From assembly GCF_024599655.1 (NCBI RefSeq), contig NZ_CP102247.1, forward strand, positions 3,720,001-3,784,000: DNA of 64,000 nt, in the 5' to 3' direction. This DNA comes from Enterobacter asburiae. GTDB lineage: Bacteria; Pseudomonadota; Gammaproteobacteria; Enterobacterales; Enterobacteriaceae. The notes under the pieces are model-generated. The model searched no databases. It saw only the letters and a program-made list of their open reading frames with translations, and was not told where the DNA came from. Positions 33,222 to 42,313 of this stretch are shown here, in pieces (position 1 is the first letter of the stretch; the number at the start of each line of letters is the position of its first letter). The translations under genes were made by a program, and so were the position numbers.

Positions 33222-34285
33222 AGCAGGTTTGCGTCCTCGGTAACGGCCAGCTAGGCCGCATGCTGCGTCAGGCCGGTGAGCCGCTGGGTATTGCCGTCTG
33301 GCCCGTCGGGCTGGATGCTGAACCTGAAGCCGTACCGTTCCACCAGAGCGTGATCACCGCCGAGATCGAACGCTGGCCGGAAACCGCGCTGACCCGCGAG
33401 CTGGCGCGTCATAACGCCTTCGTTAACCGCGACGTGTTCCCGATCATCGCCGACCGTCTGACGCAAAAGCAGCTGTTCGACAAGCTCGGTCTGCCGACCG
33501 CGCCGTGGCAGCTCCTGTCCGATAAAAGCGAGTGGAGTGATGTGTTCGCGATGCTGGGCGAGCTGGCAATCGTGAAGCGCCGCGTGGGCGGTTACGACGG
33601 CCGCGGCCAGTGGCGTCTGCGCGCGAACGATACCGCCGAGCTGCCGGACGACTGCTACGGCGAGTGCATCGTTGAGCAGGGCATCAACTTTAGCGGTGAA
33701 GTATCGCTGGTTGGCGCGCGCGGGCACGACGGGCATACCGTCTTTTATCCGCTGACGCATAACCTGCACCAGGACGGCATTCTGCGCACCAGCGTCGCCT
33801 TCCCGCACGCCAATGCTGACCAGCAGGCGCAGGCGGAAGAGATGCTCTCTGCCATCATGCATGAACTGGGCTATGTGGGCGTCATGGCGATGGAGTGCTT
33901 TATCACCCCGTCCGGCCTGCTGATCAACGAACTTGCGCCGCGCGTGCACAACAGCGGCCACTGGACGCAAAACGGCGCGTCCATCAGCCAGTTCGAGCTG
34001 CATCTGCGCGCGATCACCGACCTGCCGCTGCCGCAGCCGGTGGTGGACAGCCCGTCGGTGATGATCAACCTGATCGGTACCGATCTGAACTACGACTGGC
34101 TGAAGCTGCCGCTGGTGCATCTGCACTGGTATGACAAAGAGGTTCGCGCGGGTCGTAAAGTCGGTCACCTGAACCTGAACGACAGTGATACCGATCGCCT
34201 GAGCGCCACCCTGGAAGCCATAATCCCTCTCCTGCCGCCGGAATACGCGAGCGGTATTGTCTGGGCACAGTCAAAGCTCAAGTAA
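33218..34285 (+). CDS. purK: N5-carboxyaminoimidazole ribonucleotide synthase
   Basis: The 355-residue ATP-grasp enzyme makes N5-CAIR from AIR, bicarbonate and ATP, the step before PurE. The start is KQVCVLGNGQLGRMLRQAG, and the ATP-grasp blocks include VKRRVGGYDGRGQW, VEQGINFSGEVSLVGARG and ELAPRVHNSGHWTQ. It is translationally coupled to purE (ATGA overlap). Confidence 0.97.
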   Translation: MKQVCVLGNGQLGRMLRQAGEPLGIAVWPVGLDAEPEAVPFHQSVITAEIERWPETALTRELARHNAFVNRDVFPIIADRLTQKQLFDKLGLPTAPWQLLSDKSEWSDVFAMLGELAIVKRRVGGYDGRGQWRLRANDTAELPDDCYGECIVEQGINFSGEVSLVGARGHDGHTVFYPLTHNLHQDGILRTSVAFPHANADQQAQAEEMLSAIMHELGYVGVMAMECFITPSGLLINELAPRVHNSGHWTQNGASISQFELHLRAITDLPLPQPVVDSPSVMINLIGTDLNYDWLKLPLVHLHWYDKEVRAGRKVGHLNLNDSDTDRLSATLEAIIPLLPPEYASGIVWAQSKLK

Positions 34286-34303
34286 GACATCTGCGCCGGG
34301 GAG

Positions 34304-34331
34304 TTGACCTTCCCCTTCCCCGGCGTACAAT
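34304..34331 (+). promoter_or_regulatory. selU promoter inside a purK-selU hairpin
   Basis: TTGACC (34304-34309) and TACAAT (34326-34331) are 16 bp apart, placing the start site about 30 bp before selU. The hexamers lie within or beside a stem CGCCGGGG/CCCCGGCG (34294-34325). That stem could end purK transcription. Confidence 0.6.
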
Positions 34332-34369
34332 CCCCGCCCATTGCTGCTGAGTTTTCTTCTGGAATAACC

Positions 34370-35440
34370 ATGAACGATGGAACGGACTATCGCGCGATCC
34401 TCGCGTCTGATACCCCTTTAATCGACGTTCGCGCGCCGATCGAATTTGCCCAGGGCGCGATGCCTGCGGCTGTTAACCTGCCCTTAATGAACGACGACGA
34501 ACGTGCCGCTATTGGTACCTGCTATAAACGCCAGGGGCCCGACGCGGCGCTGGCGCTCGGCCACAGACTGGTGAGCGGCGAGACGCGTGAGGCACGCCTC
34601 AACGCCTGGCGCGAAGCGAGCCTTGCGCACCCGGAGGGCTATCTTTGCTGCGCGCGCGGCGGCCAGCGCTCGCATATCTCGCAGGCCTGGCTGAAAGAGG
34701 CGGGCATCGACTACCCGCTGATCCGCGGCGGCTATAAGGCCCTGCGTCAGACGGCGATTCAGGTGACGATTGAGCAGTCGAAAAAGCCGATGGTGCTTAT
34801 CGGCGGCTGTACCGGGAACGGTAAAACGCTGCTGGTGAAGCAGCACGCGCAGGGTATCGATCTGGAAGGGCTGGCGCACCACCGCGGTTCGTCGTTTGGC
34901 CGCACGCTGACGCCGCAGCTTTCCCAGGCCAGCTTTGAAAATCACCTTGCGGTTGAGCTATTGAAAAAAGACGCCGCGCGCTGGGTGCTGGAAGACGAGG
35001 GCCGGATGATTGGCTCCAACCACCTGCCGGAGTGCCTGCGCGACCGCATGGTTGAAGCCCCTATCGTTGTCGTCGAAGACCCGTTTGACGTCCGCCTTGA
35101 GCGCCTGCGCGAAGAGTATTTCGACCATATGTGGGCGGACTTTTCTGCTGCCTACGGCGAGGAAGCGGGCTGGAAAGAGTACAGCAAGTACCTGCATCAC
35201 GGCCTGTTCGCCATTCGCCGCCGTCTGGGGCTGCAGCGATATGCAGAATTCACCGCGCTGTTAGATTCCGCGCTGCTGGAACAGCAACGCTCTGGCAGCA
35301 CTGACGCGCACTTTAGCTGGCTTGCACCGCTGCTGAAGGACTATTACGACCCGATGTACGGCTATCAGCTGGAGAAAAAGGCGGAGAAGATTGTGTATCG
35401 CGGAACGTTCGCAGACATTGCCGAGTGGCTTGATCGCTGA
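34370..35440 (+). CDS. selU: tRNA 2-selenouridine synthase
   Basis: The 356-residue SelU (YbbB, MnmH) replaces sulphur with selenium at wobble 2-thiouridine of Lys, Glu and Gln tRNAs. The N-terminal rhodanese domain carries the active cysteine in YLCCARGGQRS (Cys93-Cys94). The P-loop is GGCTGNGKT (145-153). I start at MNDGTDYR, preceded by a clear promoter. In E. coli the allantoin genes lie between purK and ybbB; here they are absent. Confidence 0.93.
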   Translation: MNDGTDYRAILASDTPLIDVRAPIEFAQGAMPAAVNLPLMNDDERAAIGTCYKRQGPDAALALGHRLVSGETREARLNAWREASLAHPEGYLCCARGGQRSHISQAWLKEAGIDYPLIRGGYKALRQTAIQVTIEQSKKPMVLIGGCTGNGKTLLVKQHAQGIDLEGLAHHRGSSFGRTLTPQLSQASFENHLAVELLKKDAARWVLEDEGRMIGSNHLPECLRDRMVEAPIVVVEDPFDVRLERLREEYFDHMWADFSAAYGEEAGWKEYSKYLHHGLFAIRRRLGLQRYAEFTALLDSALLEQQRSGSTDAHFSWLAPLLKDYYDPMYGYQLEKKAEKIVYRGTFADIAEWLDR

Positions 35441-35446
35441 AAAAAA

Positions 35447-35518
35447 GCCGGGTGGCGGCTGCGCCTTACCCGGCCTACGCGTGCTTTTGTAGCCCCGGTA
35501 AGCGCAGCGCCACCGGGG
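35447..35518. repeat. Paired REP elements (BIME)
   Basis: GCCGGGTGGCGGCTGCGCC-TTACCCGGC and GTAGCCCCGGTAAGCGCAGC-GCCACCGGGG face each other between the convergent selU and porin genes. They may work as a shared transcript end. Confidence 0.85.
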
Positions 35519-35528
35519 AACAGACGGC

Positions 35529-36674
35529 TTAGAAGTCGTAACGCAGACGCACCAGGTTCATGTCGCCCAGGTTGTCGGTGCTGGAAGTGAACACGTGTTC
35601 GTAATCCACGCGGAAACCGTAATCCAGCTGGAAGCTGATACCCACGCCGTTGTCGATGCGCTGGTAGTTACGGCCGTTCACGTACTCAATGCGGTCGCCC
35701 ATGAAGTAAGGCTGGATGGATTTAACCGCATACTGACCGATTGGGAACTTATAGCCCGCAAAGTATTCAATACCCCATGCATCACCAGCGAAGTAGTCGT
35801 TAACCGACACTTTTTTGGTGGTCAGGAAGTTCTGGTACCAGCCGCCGCCTGCGGAGAAGGTCCAGTTGTCCGGGGTCCAGCTCAGCGCGGTACCGAGAAT
35901 GTTCTGGTCATAGGTTTTGCTGTCGCCGTTGTCCGGGTTACGCATGTCCGCACGGGTGTAGTTCCACGCTGCGCCCCAGGTCAGATCGGTGGTCAGGTGG
36001 TAATCCAGACCCAGTGAACCGCCGCCTTTACGCTTGTAGCGCAGGCCGTTGCCCGGCAGGTATTCGCTGTCTTCAAACAGGTAAGATGCGTAGATGTCAG
36101 CATCGCCCACGGTTTTCTTATATTTCAGCATCTGGCGTGAACGGTAAGAACCGTCGTAATCGCCGTTGATCCCGTTACCCGGAGCCTGACCAATCATGTC
36201 GTAGTCCCAGATATCGGTTTTCGCGCCCACCACATCATAGTAAACGCTGTTCTGTTGACCGAAGGTCAGCGTACCCCAGGTATCGCTCTTCAAACCGGTG
36301 TAGAGCATACGACGCGTGGTGTCGTGTGCGCCGTCGGCGTAGTGGTGATCCCAGTTAAACTGCGCAGGAATATTGACACCCAGCTCGTAGTAGCTGATCC
36401 AGCTGATGTCATCAAACAGGTAGTAATCAGCCGCGAAACGGAAACGGGTGCCGCCGTCAAAGCCGTTACGCTTGTAGCTGTTTTTACCGTCGTCGCCGGT
36501 CATGTTCTGGAATTGAGGACGAATACTGCCGCCAACGGTGAAGTTCAGGCGGCTCAGCGGGTTACCCGCCTGAGGATCCTGCTTAAGAACGGTGATTTCC
36601 GCCTGAGAAGCGAAGGTAGTCAATGCCACTGCCGCGCCGATCGTTGCCGCCAGCGCTGATTTTTTTATAGTCAT
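35529..36674 (-). CDS. Outer-membrane porin
   Basis: The 381-residue protein has a signal peptide (SALAATIGAAVALTTFASQA, cut near 25). Alternating beta strands of a porin barrel follow (FRFAADYYLFDDISWISYYEL, YTGLKSDTWGTLTFGQQNSVYYD), ending LVRLRYDF with a terminal Phe for BAM recognition. It is a general gram-negative type porin but not OmpC or OmpF; the solute is unknown. In E. coli K-12 this stretch between ybbB and ybbP holds rhsD and other genes, so the porin is part of a variable insertion. Confidence 0.8.
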   Translation of the reverse strand: MTIKKSALAATIGAAVALTTFASQAEITVLKQDPQAGNPLSRLNFTVGGSIRPQFQNMTGDDGKNSYKRNGFDGGTRFRFAADYYLFDDISWISYYELGVNIPAQFNWDHHYADGAHDTTRRMLYTGLKSDTWGTLTFGQQNSVYYDVVGAKTDIWDYDMIGQAPGNGINGDYDGSYRSRQMLKYKKTVGDADIYASYLFEDSEYLPGNGLRYKRKGGGSLGLDYHLTTDLTWGAAWNYTRADMRNPDNGDSKTYDQNILGTALSWTPDNWTFSAGGGWYQNFLTTKKVSVNDYFAGDAWGIEYFAGYKFPIGQYAVKSIQPYFMGDRIEYVNGRNYQRIDNGVGISFQLDYGFRVDYEHVFTSSTDNLGDMNLVRLRYDF

Positions 36675-36857
36675 TATTTTTCCTTAATAGACACGCTGCT
36701 AAATATTTAGCGGGTGAATATTAACTGGAAATAATCGGGCTGTGTGGTCGGGTTTTTAATGTTTTGTGCTACTAAATGAGTGGGTATTATCACTTTGTGC
36801 TATTTAAACACTGCGCACCGGCATTAAAACCCGGCGCGCAACTATCACTGTACTAAA

Positions 36858-39272
36858 TCAACTCGCAAACTGACGGAACAGGGCTTTACCCTTTAACAGC
36901 CGCGTGCCGAGCCAGCCTCCGCAGAGAGAAAGCAGCACCGCGCCACAGAGAGGCAGGATCAACCAGAGGCGCCAGTCAGGCTCCCACGGGAAGTCAAAGA
37001 CCTTTGTCTGCAGCACTGCCAGCGCCGTCTCTGCGCCAATGGCCGCCACCAGACCCGCCACCAGCCCCAGCAGCGCAAACTCGCTCCAGAGCGTCATCCG
37101 CAGCAGCCGCTTTCCGGCCCCCAGCGTACGGTAGACCACCAGCTCCTGATGGCGCTGGCGCATGCCCACCTGCACCTGGGCCAGCAGCAACAGCACGCCG
37201 CAGATCGTCACCAGCACCACCATCACCTCCAGCGCGCGGCTCACCTGCTCCAGCACCTGCCCCACCTGCTTCAGGATCGCCCCAATATCCAGCAGGCTAA
37301 CCGTTGGAAACTCCCGGTTTAGCTGGGTCAGCATACCGTTTCCGTTTTCCCAGCGGAAGCTGGTCAGCCAGCTCTGCGGCTGCCCGTCCAGCGCACCCGG
37401 CGGGAAGATAAAGAAGAAGTTTGGCCGCAGGCTTTCCCAGTCCACTTTACGCAGGCTGGTGACTTTCGCGGTGAAATCCTGGGTATCGCCGGTAAAGGTC
37501 ACGCTGTCCCCGAGCTTCACGTTCAGGCGCGTCGCTAGCCCCTCCTCCATCGACACTTCCCCCGCTTTTGGCGGCCAGGTGCCGGCGGTTATCGGGTTGT
37601 GGTCAGGGCGTTTCTCCTGCCAGGTCAGGTTCAGCTCGCGGTTCAGCGACTCGTCCTTGTTCCCCTCCGTTGGCTGACCGTTGATCTGCGTCAGACGCGC
37701 GCGAACGATGGGATAGAACGACTCAGGGATAATGTGATGCTCCGACAGGAAGCCCTTCAGCGGCGTGACCTGCTCAGGCGCGATATTGATCAGGAAATAG
37801 TTCGGGCTTTCCGGGGGAAGCTGCTGCTGCCAGCGATCGAGCAGATCGCCGCGCAGCACTAAAAGCAGCGCCAGCAGCATAAACGACAGCGAGAAAGCCG
37901 ACAGCTGGCTGAGCGTTGACCACGGCTGATGCAGCAGGCGGTTGACCGCCAGACGCACGGGCAGGGATTTTACCGTCAGCCTCTTCAGGACGTTGAGCAG
38001 TATCCAGCCCAGCACACCGCACAGCAGCGCCAGCACCACCGCCCCGGCCAGTACCGCCCACAGCAGCGTGCTGCCCCCCATCAGCCACGCCAGAAGCCCC
38101 ACCGCCACCGCAATAATCACCGGAAGGTAGAACTTCAGCGGCCAGACGTTCGCCACTACATCGTTGCGGAGCACGCGCAGCGGCTGCGTTGCGAGCAGCA
38201 GACGGTAGGGTCGTAGCCCCACCAGCACCGAAATCACCGTCATCGCGCCGATTGCCCACAGCCACGGCCAGAGGCTGGCCGGCGGCAATGCGGCCGGGAG
38301 CACAGGTTTGAGCATCACCATCAGCAGTTTTTCAAACAGCAGCCCGATTATTCCGCCAGTAATCGCGGAGAGGACCAGCAGCATCAGCCACTGGCCGACG
38401 ATCAGCTTGCGCAGCTGCGCCCTGCCCGCCCCCAGGGTTTTGAGGATCGCCACCAGGTCGTAACGGCTGCGGCAGTAGTGCCCCATCGCCACGGCCACCG
38501 CCGCCACCGCCAGCAGCAGGGTCAACAATGCCGACAGCAGCAGGAACTGCTGAGAACGCTCGAGAGATTTACCGAGTGCCCCTTCATCCTGCTCCAGCCC
38601 GTACCAGCGGTGTTCCGGTTTTAGCTGCGGCAGAAGCCATTTTTCATACGCATCAAGCTGCGCAGGCGTGCCGCCAAACTTGTAGCGCCAGGTGACGCGG
38701 CTGCCCGGCTGTACCGCATGGGTTGCTGCTACGTCCGCGGTGTTCATCAGCAGGCGCGGCGCAAGCTGGAACGGGTTAAAGCCGGAGTCGGGCTCCTGCA
38801 CCACTTCCCCGACGATTTTCAGCGTGGCGTCACCGACGTCGATACTGTCGCCGGGTTTAAGGTTCAGAAGCGCCATCAGACGTGATGCCAGCAGCACTGT
38901 ACCAGGCGTCGGCTTTAACCCCGGCGGGCTGGTTTGTAAGTCACCGTACATCGGGTAGATGTCATCCACGGCCTTCACGCTGGCAAGCTGCGGCGTGTCG
39001 CCCGCAAAGGTCATGGTCTGGAAGGTTATCTGCTCCCCCAGCTTCAGCCCTTCTTTGCGCGCTTCGTCAATCCAGCCCGACGGTACCGGGCGGGAGCTTT
39101 GCAGCGTCCTGTCCCCCGCCATAAACTCCCGGCTCTGCTGGCTGAGCCCTTTTTCCATGCGGTCGCTGACGCTGCCGAGCGCCAGCACGCAGGCCACCGC
39201 CAGGCTGAGCGCCAGCCAGACAATCAGCAGCGAGGGGGAACGCCACTCGCGCCAGAACCAGCGGGTAATCAT
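36858..39272 (-). CDS. ybbP: ABC transporter permease YbbP
   Basis: The 804-residue inner-membrane protein has the FtsX-like fold of large exporter permeases: an N-terminal segment, a big periplasmic loop, three segments (about 250-350), a second loop and a final cluster near 680-800. It pairs with ATPase YbbA, whose gene overlaps by 4 bp. The substrate is unknown; a role in exporting molecules near the peptidase TesA has been suggested from gene neighbourhood only. Confidence 0.9.
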   Translation of the reverse strand: MITRWFWREWRSPSLLIVWLALSLAVACVLALGSVSDRMEKGLSQQSREFMAGDRTLQSSRPVPSGWIDEARKEGLKLGEQITFQTMTFAGDTPQLASVKAVDDIYPMYGDLQTSPPGLKPTPGTVLLASRLMALLNLKPGDSIDVGDATLKIVGEVVQEPDSGFNPFQLAPRLLMNTADVAATHAVQPGSRVTWRYKFGGTPAQLDAYEKWLLPQLKPEHRWYGLEQDEGALGKSLERSQQFLLLSALLTLLLAVAAVAVAMGHYCRSRYDLVAILKTLGAGRAQLRKLIVGQWLMLLVLSAITGGIIGLLFEKLLMVMLKPVLPAALPPASLWPWLWAIGAMTVISVLVGLRPYRLLLATQPLRVLRNDVVANVWPLKFYLPVIIAVAVGLLAWLMGGSTLLWAVLAGAVVLALLCGVLGWILLNVLKRLTVKSLPVRLAVNRLLHQPWSTLSQLSAFSLSFMLLALLLVLRGDLLDRWQQQLPPESPNYFLINIAPEQVTPLKGFLSEHHIIPESFYPIVRARLTQINGQPTEGNKDESLNRELNLTWQEKRPDHNPITAGTWPPKAGEVSMEEGLATRLNVKLGDSVTFTGDTQDFTAKVTSLRKVDWESLRPNFFFIFPPGALDGQPQSWLTSFRWENGNGMLTQLNREFPTVSLLDIGAILKQVGQVLEQVSRALEVMVVLVTICGVLLLLAQVQVGMRQRHQELVVYRTLGAGKRLLRMTLWSEFALLGLVAGLVAAIGAETALAVLQTKVFDFPWEPDWRLWLILPLCGAVLLSLCGGWLGTRLLKGKALFRQFAS

Positions 39273-39955
39273 GCCTCCTCCTGAAGAATACCGTTGACCA
39301 GCCGCAGGCGACGGTCGCAGCGGGCGGCGAGCTGAGGATCGTGGGTCACGAGGATCAGCGTGGTGCCGTGCTCGCGGTTAAGCGAAAACAGCAGGTCGGC
39401 AATCCGATCGCCGGTTTTACGGTCAAGGTTACCGGTGGGCTCATCGGCAAACAGGACTTCGGGACGGCCGTTGAACGCCCGCGCCAGCGCCACGCGCTGC
39501 TGCTCGCCGCCGGAAAGCTGCGCGGGAAGATGGTCGAGACGTTTCCCCAGACCGAGCTGTTCCAGCAGCGCCTTCGCATGCGTGCGGCTTTCACGGCTGT
39601 TTTCACCGCGCAACAGCGCCGGGAGTTCGACGTTTTCCAGCGCGTTCAGGGTCGGGATCAGCATGAAGGACTGGAAGACAAAACCAACGTGACGCGCGCG
39701 CAGCGCGGCCCGCGCCTCTTCATCAAGCTGGTGCAGCGGCTGCCCGACAAGGTGGACCTCGCCGCTGCTGCCGTCGTCCAGACCGGCTAAAATCGCCAGC
39801 AGCGTGGACTTGCCGGAACCGGATTCGCCAATCAGCGCGATGGTTTCAGCGCGTTTGACAACGAGTTCAACTCCAGTAAGGATGGAAAGCTCGTGTTCCC
39901 CCTGACCGACGGACTTCTTAAGATGATGAACTTCAACACTGTTTTCCGCTGGCAT
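39269..39955 (-). CDS. ybbA: ABC transporter ATPase YbbA
   Basis: This 228-residue ATPase belongs to the LolD/MacB-type group. Walker A is GESGSGKST, the signature LSGGEQQRVALARAF, Walker B VLFADEPTGNLD, and the switch His is in LVTHDPQLA. It partners YbbP. Its first 33 bp lie antisense to the start of tesA, so the two genes overlap head to head, as in E. coli. Confidence 0.94.
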   Translation of the reverse strand: MPAENSVEVHHLKKSVGQGEHELSILTGVELVVKRAETIALIGESGSGKSTLLAILAGLDDGSSGEVHLVGQPLHQLDEEARAALRARHVGFVFQSFMLIPTLNALENVELPALLRGENSRESRTHAKALLEQLGLGKRLDHLPAQLSGGEQQRVALARAFNGRPEVLFADEPTGNLDRKTGDRIADLLFSLNREHGTTLILVTHDPQLAARCDRRLRLVNGILQEEA

Positions 39956-40549
39956 TTGCCCTTCCTGTTTTTGATTCTGATGACCTTCCGCGCGGCGGCA
40001 GCGGACACGTTACTGGTTCTCGGCGACAGCCTGAGCGCAGGCTATCGCATGGCGGCCAGCGCGGCCTGGCCCGCCCTGCTCAATGACAAATGGCAGAGCA
40101 AAACCGCTGTAATCAACGCCAGCATCAGCGGTGATACCTCGCAGCAGGGCCTGTCGCGCCTGCCTGCGCTGCTCAAACAGCACCAGCCGCGCTGGGTGCT
40201 GGTGGAGCTTGGCGGTAATGATGGACTGCGCGGTTTCCAGCCTCAGCAAACCGAGCAAACGCTGCGCACCATTTTGCAGGACATCAAGGCGGCAAACGCT
40301 CAACCGCTGCTGATGCAAATTCGCCTGCCCGCCAACTACGGTCGTCGGTATAATGAGGCCTTTAGCGCGATCTACCCTAAGCTTGCCAAAGAGTTTGATA
40401 TTCCGCTGCTGCCATTTTTCATGGAAGAGGTCTATCTCAAACCCCAGTGGATGCAAGACGACGGGATCCACCCCAATCGCGATGCGCAGCCGTTTATTGC
40501 CGACTGGATGGCAACGCGGCTGGCTCCTTTAGTTAAACATGACTCCTGA
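39923..40549 (+). CDS. tesA: Periplasmic acyl-CoA thioesterase I / protease I / lysophospholipase L1
   Basis: The 208-residue SGNH hydrolase has a 26-residue signal peptide ending RAAAA. Block I GDSLSAG holds the nucleophile (Ser36 of the precursor, Ser10 mature), GGND gives block III and DGIHPN the Asp-His pair. It hydrolyses thioesters and lysophospholipids in the periplasm. The start is MMNFNTVFRW, inside the reverse-strand ybbA start. Confidence 0.95.
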   Translation: MMNFNTVFRWHLPFLFLILMTFRAAAADTLLVLGDSLSAGYRMAASAAWPALLNDKWQSKTAVINASISGDTSQQGLSRLPALLKQHQPRWVLVELGGNDGLRGFQPQQTEQTLRTILQDIKAANAQPLLMQIRLPANYGRRYNEAFSAIYPKLAKEFDIPLLPFFMEEVYLKPQWMQDDGIHPNRDAQPFIADWMATRLAPLVKHDS

Positions 40550-40577
40550 TTAAGCGGAGATCCTGACAGGTAAAGTT

Positions 40578-41348
40578 ATGCAAAAATCGGTCTTAATTAC
40601 AGGATGTTCCAGTGGAATCGGTCTGGAAAGCGCGCTCGAACTGAAGCGCCAGGGGTTTCGGGTCCTGGCGGCCTGTCGTAAACCCGGCGATGTCGAACGC
40701 ATGAACGGGCTGGGCTTTACCGGCGTACTGCTGGATATGGACTCGCCGGAGAGCGTTGAACGCGCCGCCGATGAAGTGATCGCGCTGACCGACAATCGTC
40801 TCTACGGGCTCTTTAACAATGCCGGCTACGGCGTGTATGGCCCGCTGGACACGCTCTCCCGCGAAACGCTGGAGAAACAGTTTTCGACCAATTTCTTCGG
40901 CGTGCATCAGCTCACCATGCGTCTGCTCCCCGCGATGCTGCCCCACGGTGAAGGGCGCATCGTGATGACATCGTCAGTGATGGGGCTGATTTCCACCCCG
41001 GGCCGCGGCGCCTACGCCGCCAGCAAATATGCGCTGGAGGCCTGGTCCGACGCCCTGCGCATGGAGCTATGCCACAGCGGCATTAAGGTCAGCCTGATTG
41101 AACCCGGCCCGATCCGCACCCGCTTTACCGAAAACGTGAACCAGACGCAGGCGGATAAACCGGTCGAGAACCCCGGCATTGCCGCACGTTTTACCCTCGG
41201 GCCAGAAGCGGTTGTGGCCAAAGTGCGCCATGCTTTTGAGAGCGAACATCCCAAAATGCGCTATCCGGTGACGCTGGTCACTCACGCCGTAGGCTGGTTA
41301 AAACGCCTGCTGCCGGGCCGGATGATGGACAAAATTTTACACGGCTGA
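40578..41348 (+). CDS. ybbO: Short-chain dehydrogenase YbbO
   Basis: The 256-residue SDR oxidoreductase has the nucleotide site TGCSSGIG (9-16), NNAGYG and the catalytic YAASKYALEAW. The E. coli homologue reduces aldehydes with NADP(H), including fatty aldehydes. It follows tesA by 28 bp on the same strand, so both may share a transcript concerned with lipids. Confidence 0.92.
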   Translation: MQKSVLITGCSSGIGLESALELKRQGFRVLAACRKPGDVERMNGLGFTGVLLDMDSPESVERAADEVIALTDNRLYGLFNNAGYGVYGPLDTLSRETLEKQFSTNFFGVHQLTMRLLPAMLPHGEGRIVMTSSVMGLISTPGRGAYAASKYALEAWSDALRMELCHSGIKVSLIEPGPIRTRFTENVNQTQADKPVENPGIAARFTLGPEAVVAKVRHAFESEHPKMRYPVTLVTHAVGWLKRLLPGRMMDKILHG

Positions 41349-41406
41349 GTTGAAGCGACGACGCGCATCCCCATGTAAAGAACAAACCGACAAAAGAGAA
41401 AGCCGC

Positions 41407-42261
41407 ATGTCCGTACAGAATATCGTCAATATTACAGAAGCTAACCTGCAACAGACCCTTGAACAGTCGATGACCAAACCGGTGCTGTTCTACTTCTGGT
41501 CTGAACGCAGCCAACACTGCCTGCAGCTGACGCCGGTGCTGGAAAGCCTTGCCGCCCAGTACAACGGTCAGTTCATTCTCGCTAAGCTGGACTGCGACGC
41601 CGAGCCGATGGTGGCGTCCCAGTTTGGCCTGCGCGCCATTCCTACGGTCTATCTGTTCCAGAACGGTCAGCCTGTTGACGGCTTCCAGGGGCCGCAGCCG
41701 GAGGAGGCTATCCGCGCCCTGCTGGATAAAGTGCTGCCGCGCGAAGAAGAGCTGAAAGCGCAGGAAGGCATGGCGCTGATGCAGGAAGGCAAATACGACG
41801 AGGCGCTGCCGCTGCTCAAAGACGCGTGGCAGCTGTCGAATCAGAACAGCCAGATTGGCCTGCTGCTGGCGGAAACGCAGATCGCCCTGCACCGCTCAGA
41901 AGACGCGGAGGCCGTACTCAAAACGGTTCCGCTGCAGGATCAGGACACCCGCTATCAGGGGCTGGTCGCACAAATTGAGCTGCTGAAACAGGCCGCGGAC
42001 ACCCCGGAAATTCAGCAGCTGCAGCAGCAGGTCGCCGACAACCCGGCCGACGCCGCGCTGGCAAGCCAGCTGGCGCTGCAGCTGCACCAGGTGGGACGCA
42101 ACGAAGAAGCGCTTGAGCTGCTGTTTAGCCATCTGCAAAAAGATCTGGCCGCCGCAGACGGTCAGGCGCGTAAGATGTTCCAGGAGATCCTGGCCGCGCT
42201 GGGCACCGGAGACGCGCTGGCGTCGAAGTATCGTCGCCAGCTGTACGCGTTGCTCTACTAA
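41407..42261 (+). CDS. cnoX: Chaperedoxin CnoX (YbbN)
   Basis: The 284-residue protein joins an N-terminal thioredoxin-like domain with a C-terminal TPR domain. The active site reads SQHC (35-38) instead of CxxC, as in E. coli CnoX, which holds proteins under bleach stress and passes them to GroEL. The start MSVQNIVNIT agrees with the known protein; an upstream in-frame ATG (41350) would add unrelated residues. Confidence 0.94.
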   Translation: MSVQNIVNITEANLQQTLEQSMTKPVLFYFWSERSQHCLQLTPVLESLAAQYNGQFILAKLDCDAEPMVASQFGLRAIPTVYLFQNGQPVDGFQGPQPEEAIRALLDKVLPREEELKAQEGMALMQEGKYDEALPLLKDAWQLSNQNSQIGLLLAETQIALHRSEDAEAVLKTVPLQDQDTRYQGLVAQIELLKQAADTPEIQQLQQQVADNPADAALASQLALQLHQVGRNEEALELLFSHLQKDLAAADGQARKMFQEILAALGTGDALASKYRRQLYALLY

Positions 42262-42269
42262 CAAAAAAA

Positions 42270-42303
42270 TGCCCGGTGGCGGCTTCGCCTTACCGGGCCT
42301 ACA
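42270..42303. repeat. REP element
   Basis: A single unit GCCCGGTGGCGGCTTCGCCT-TACCGGGC lies between the convergent cnoX and fetB genes. Confidence 0.85.
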
Positions 42304-42313
42304 AAAGCCGATG

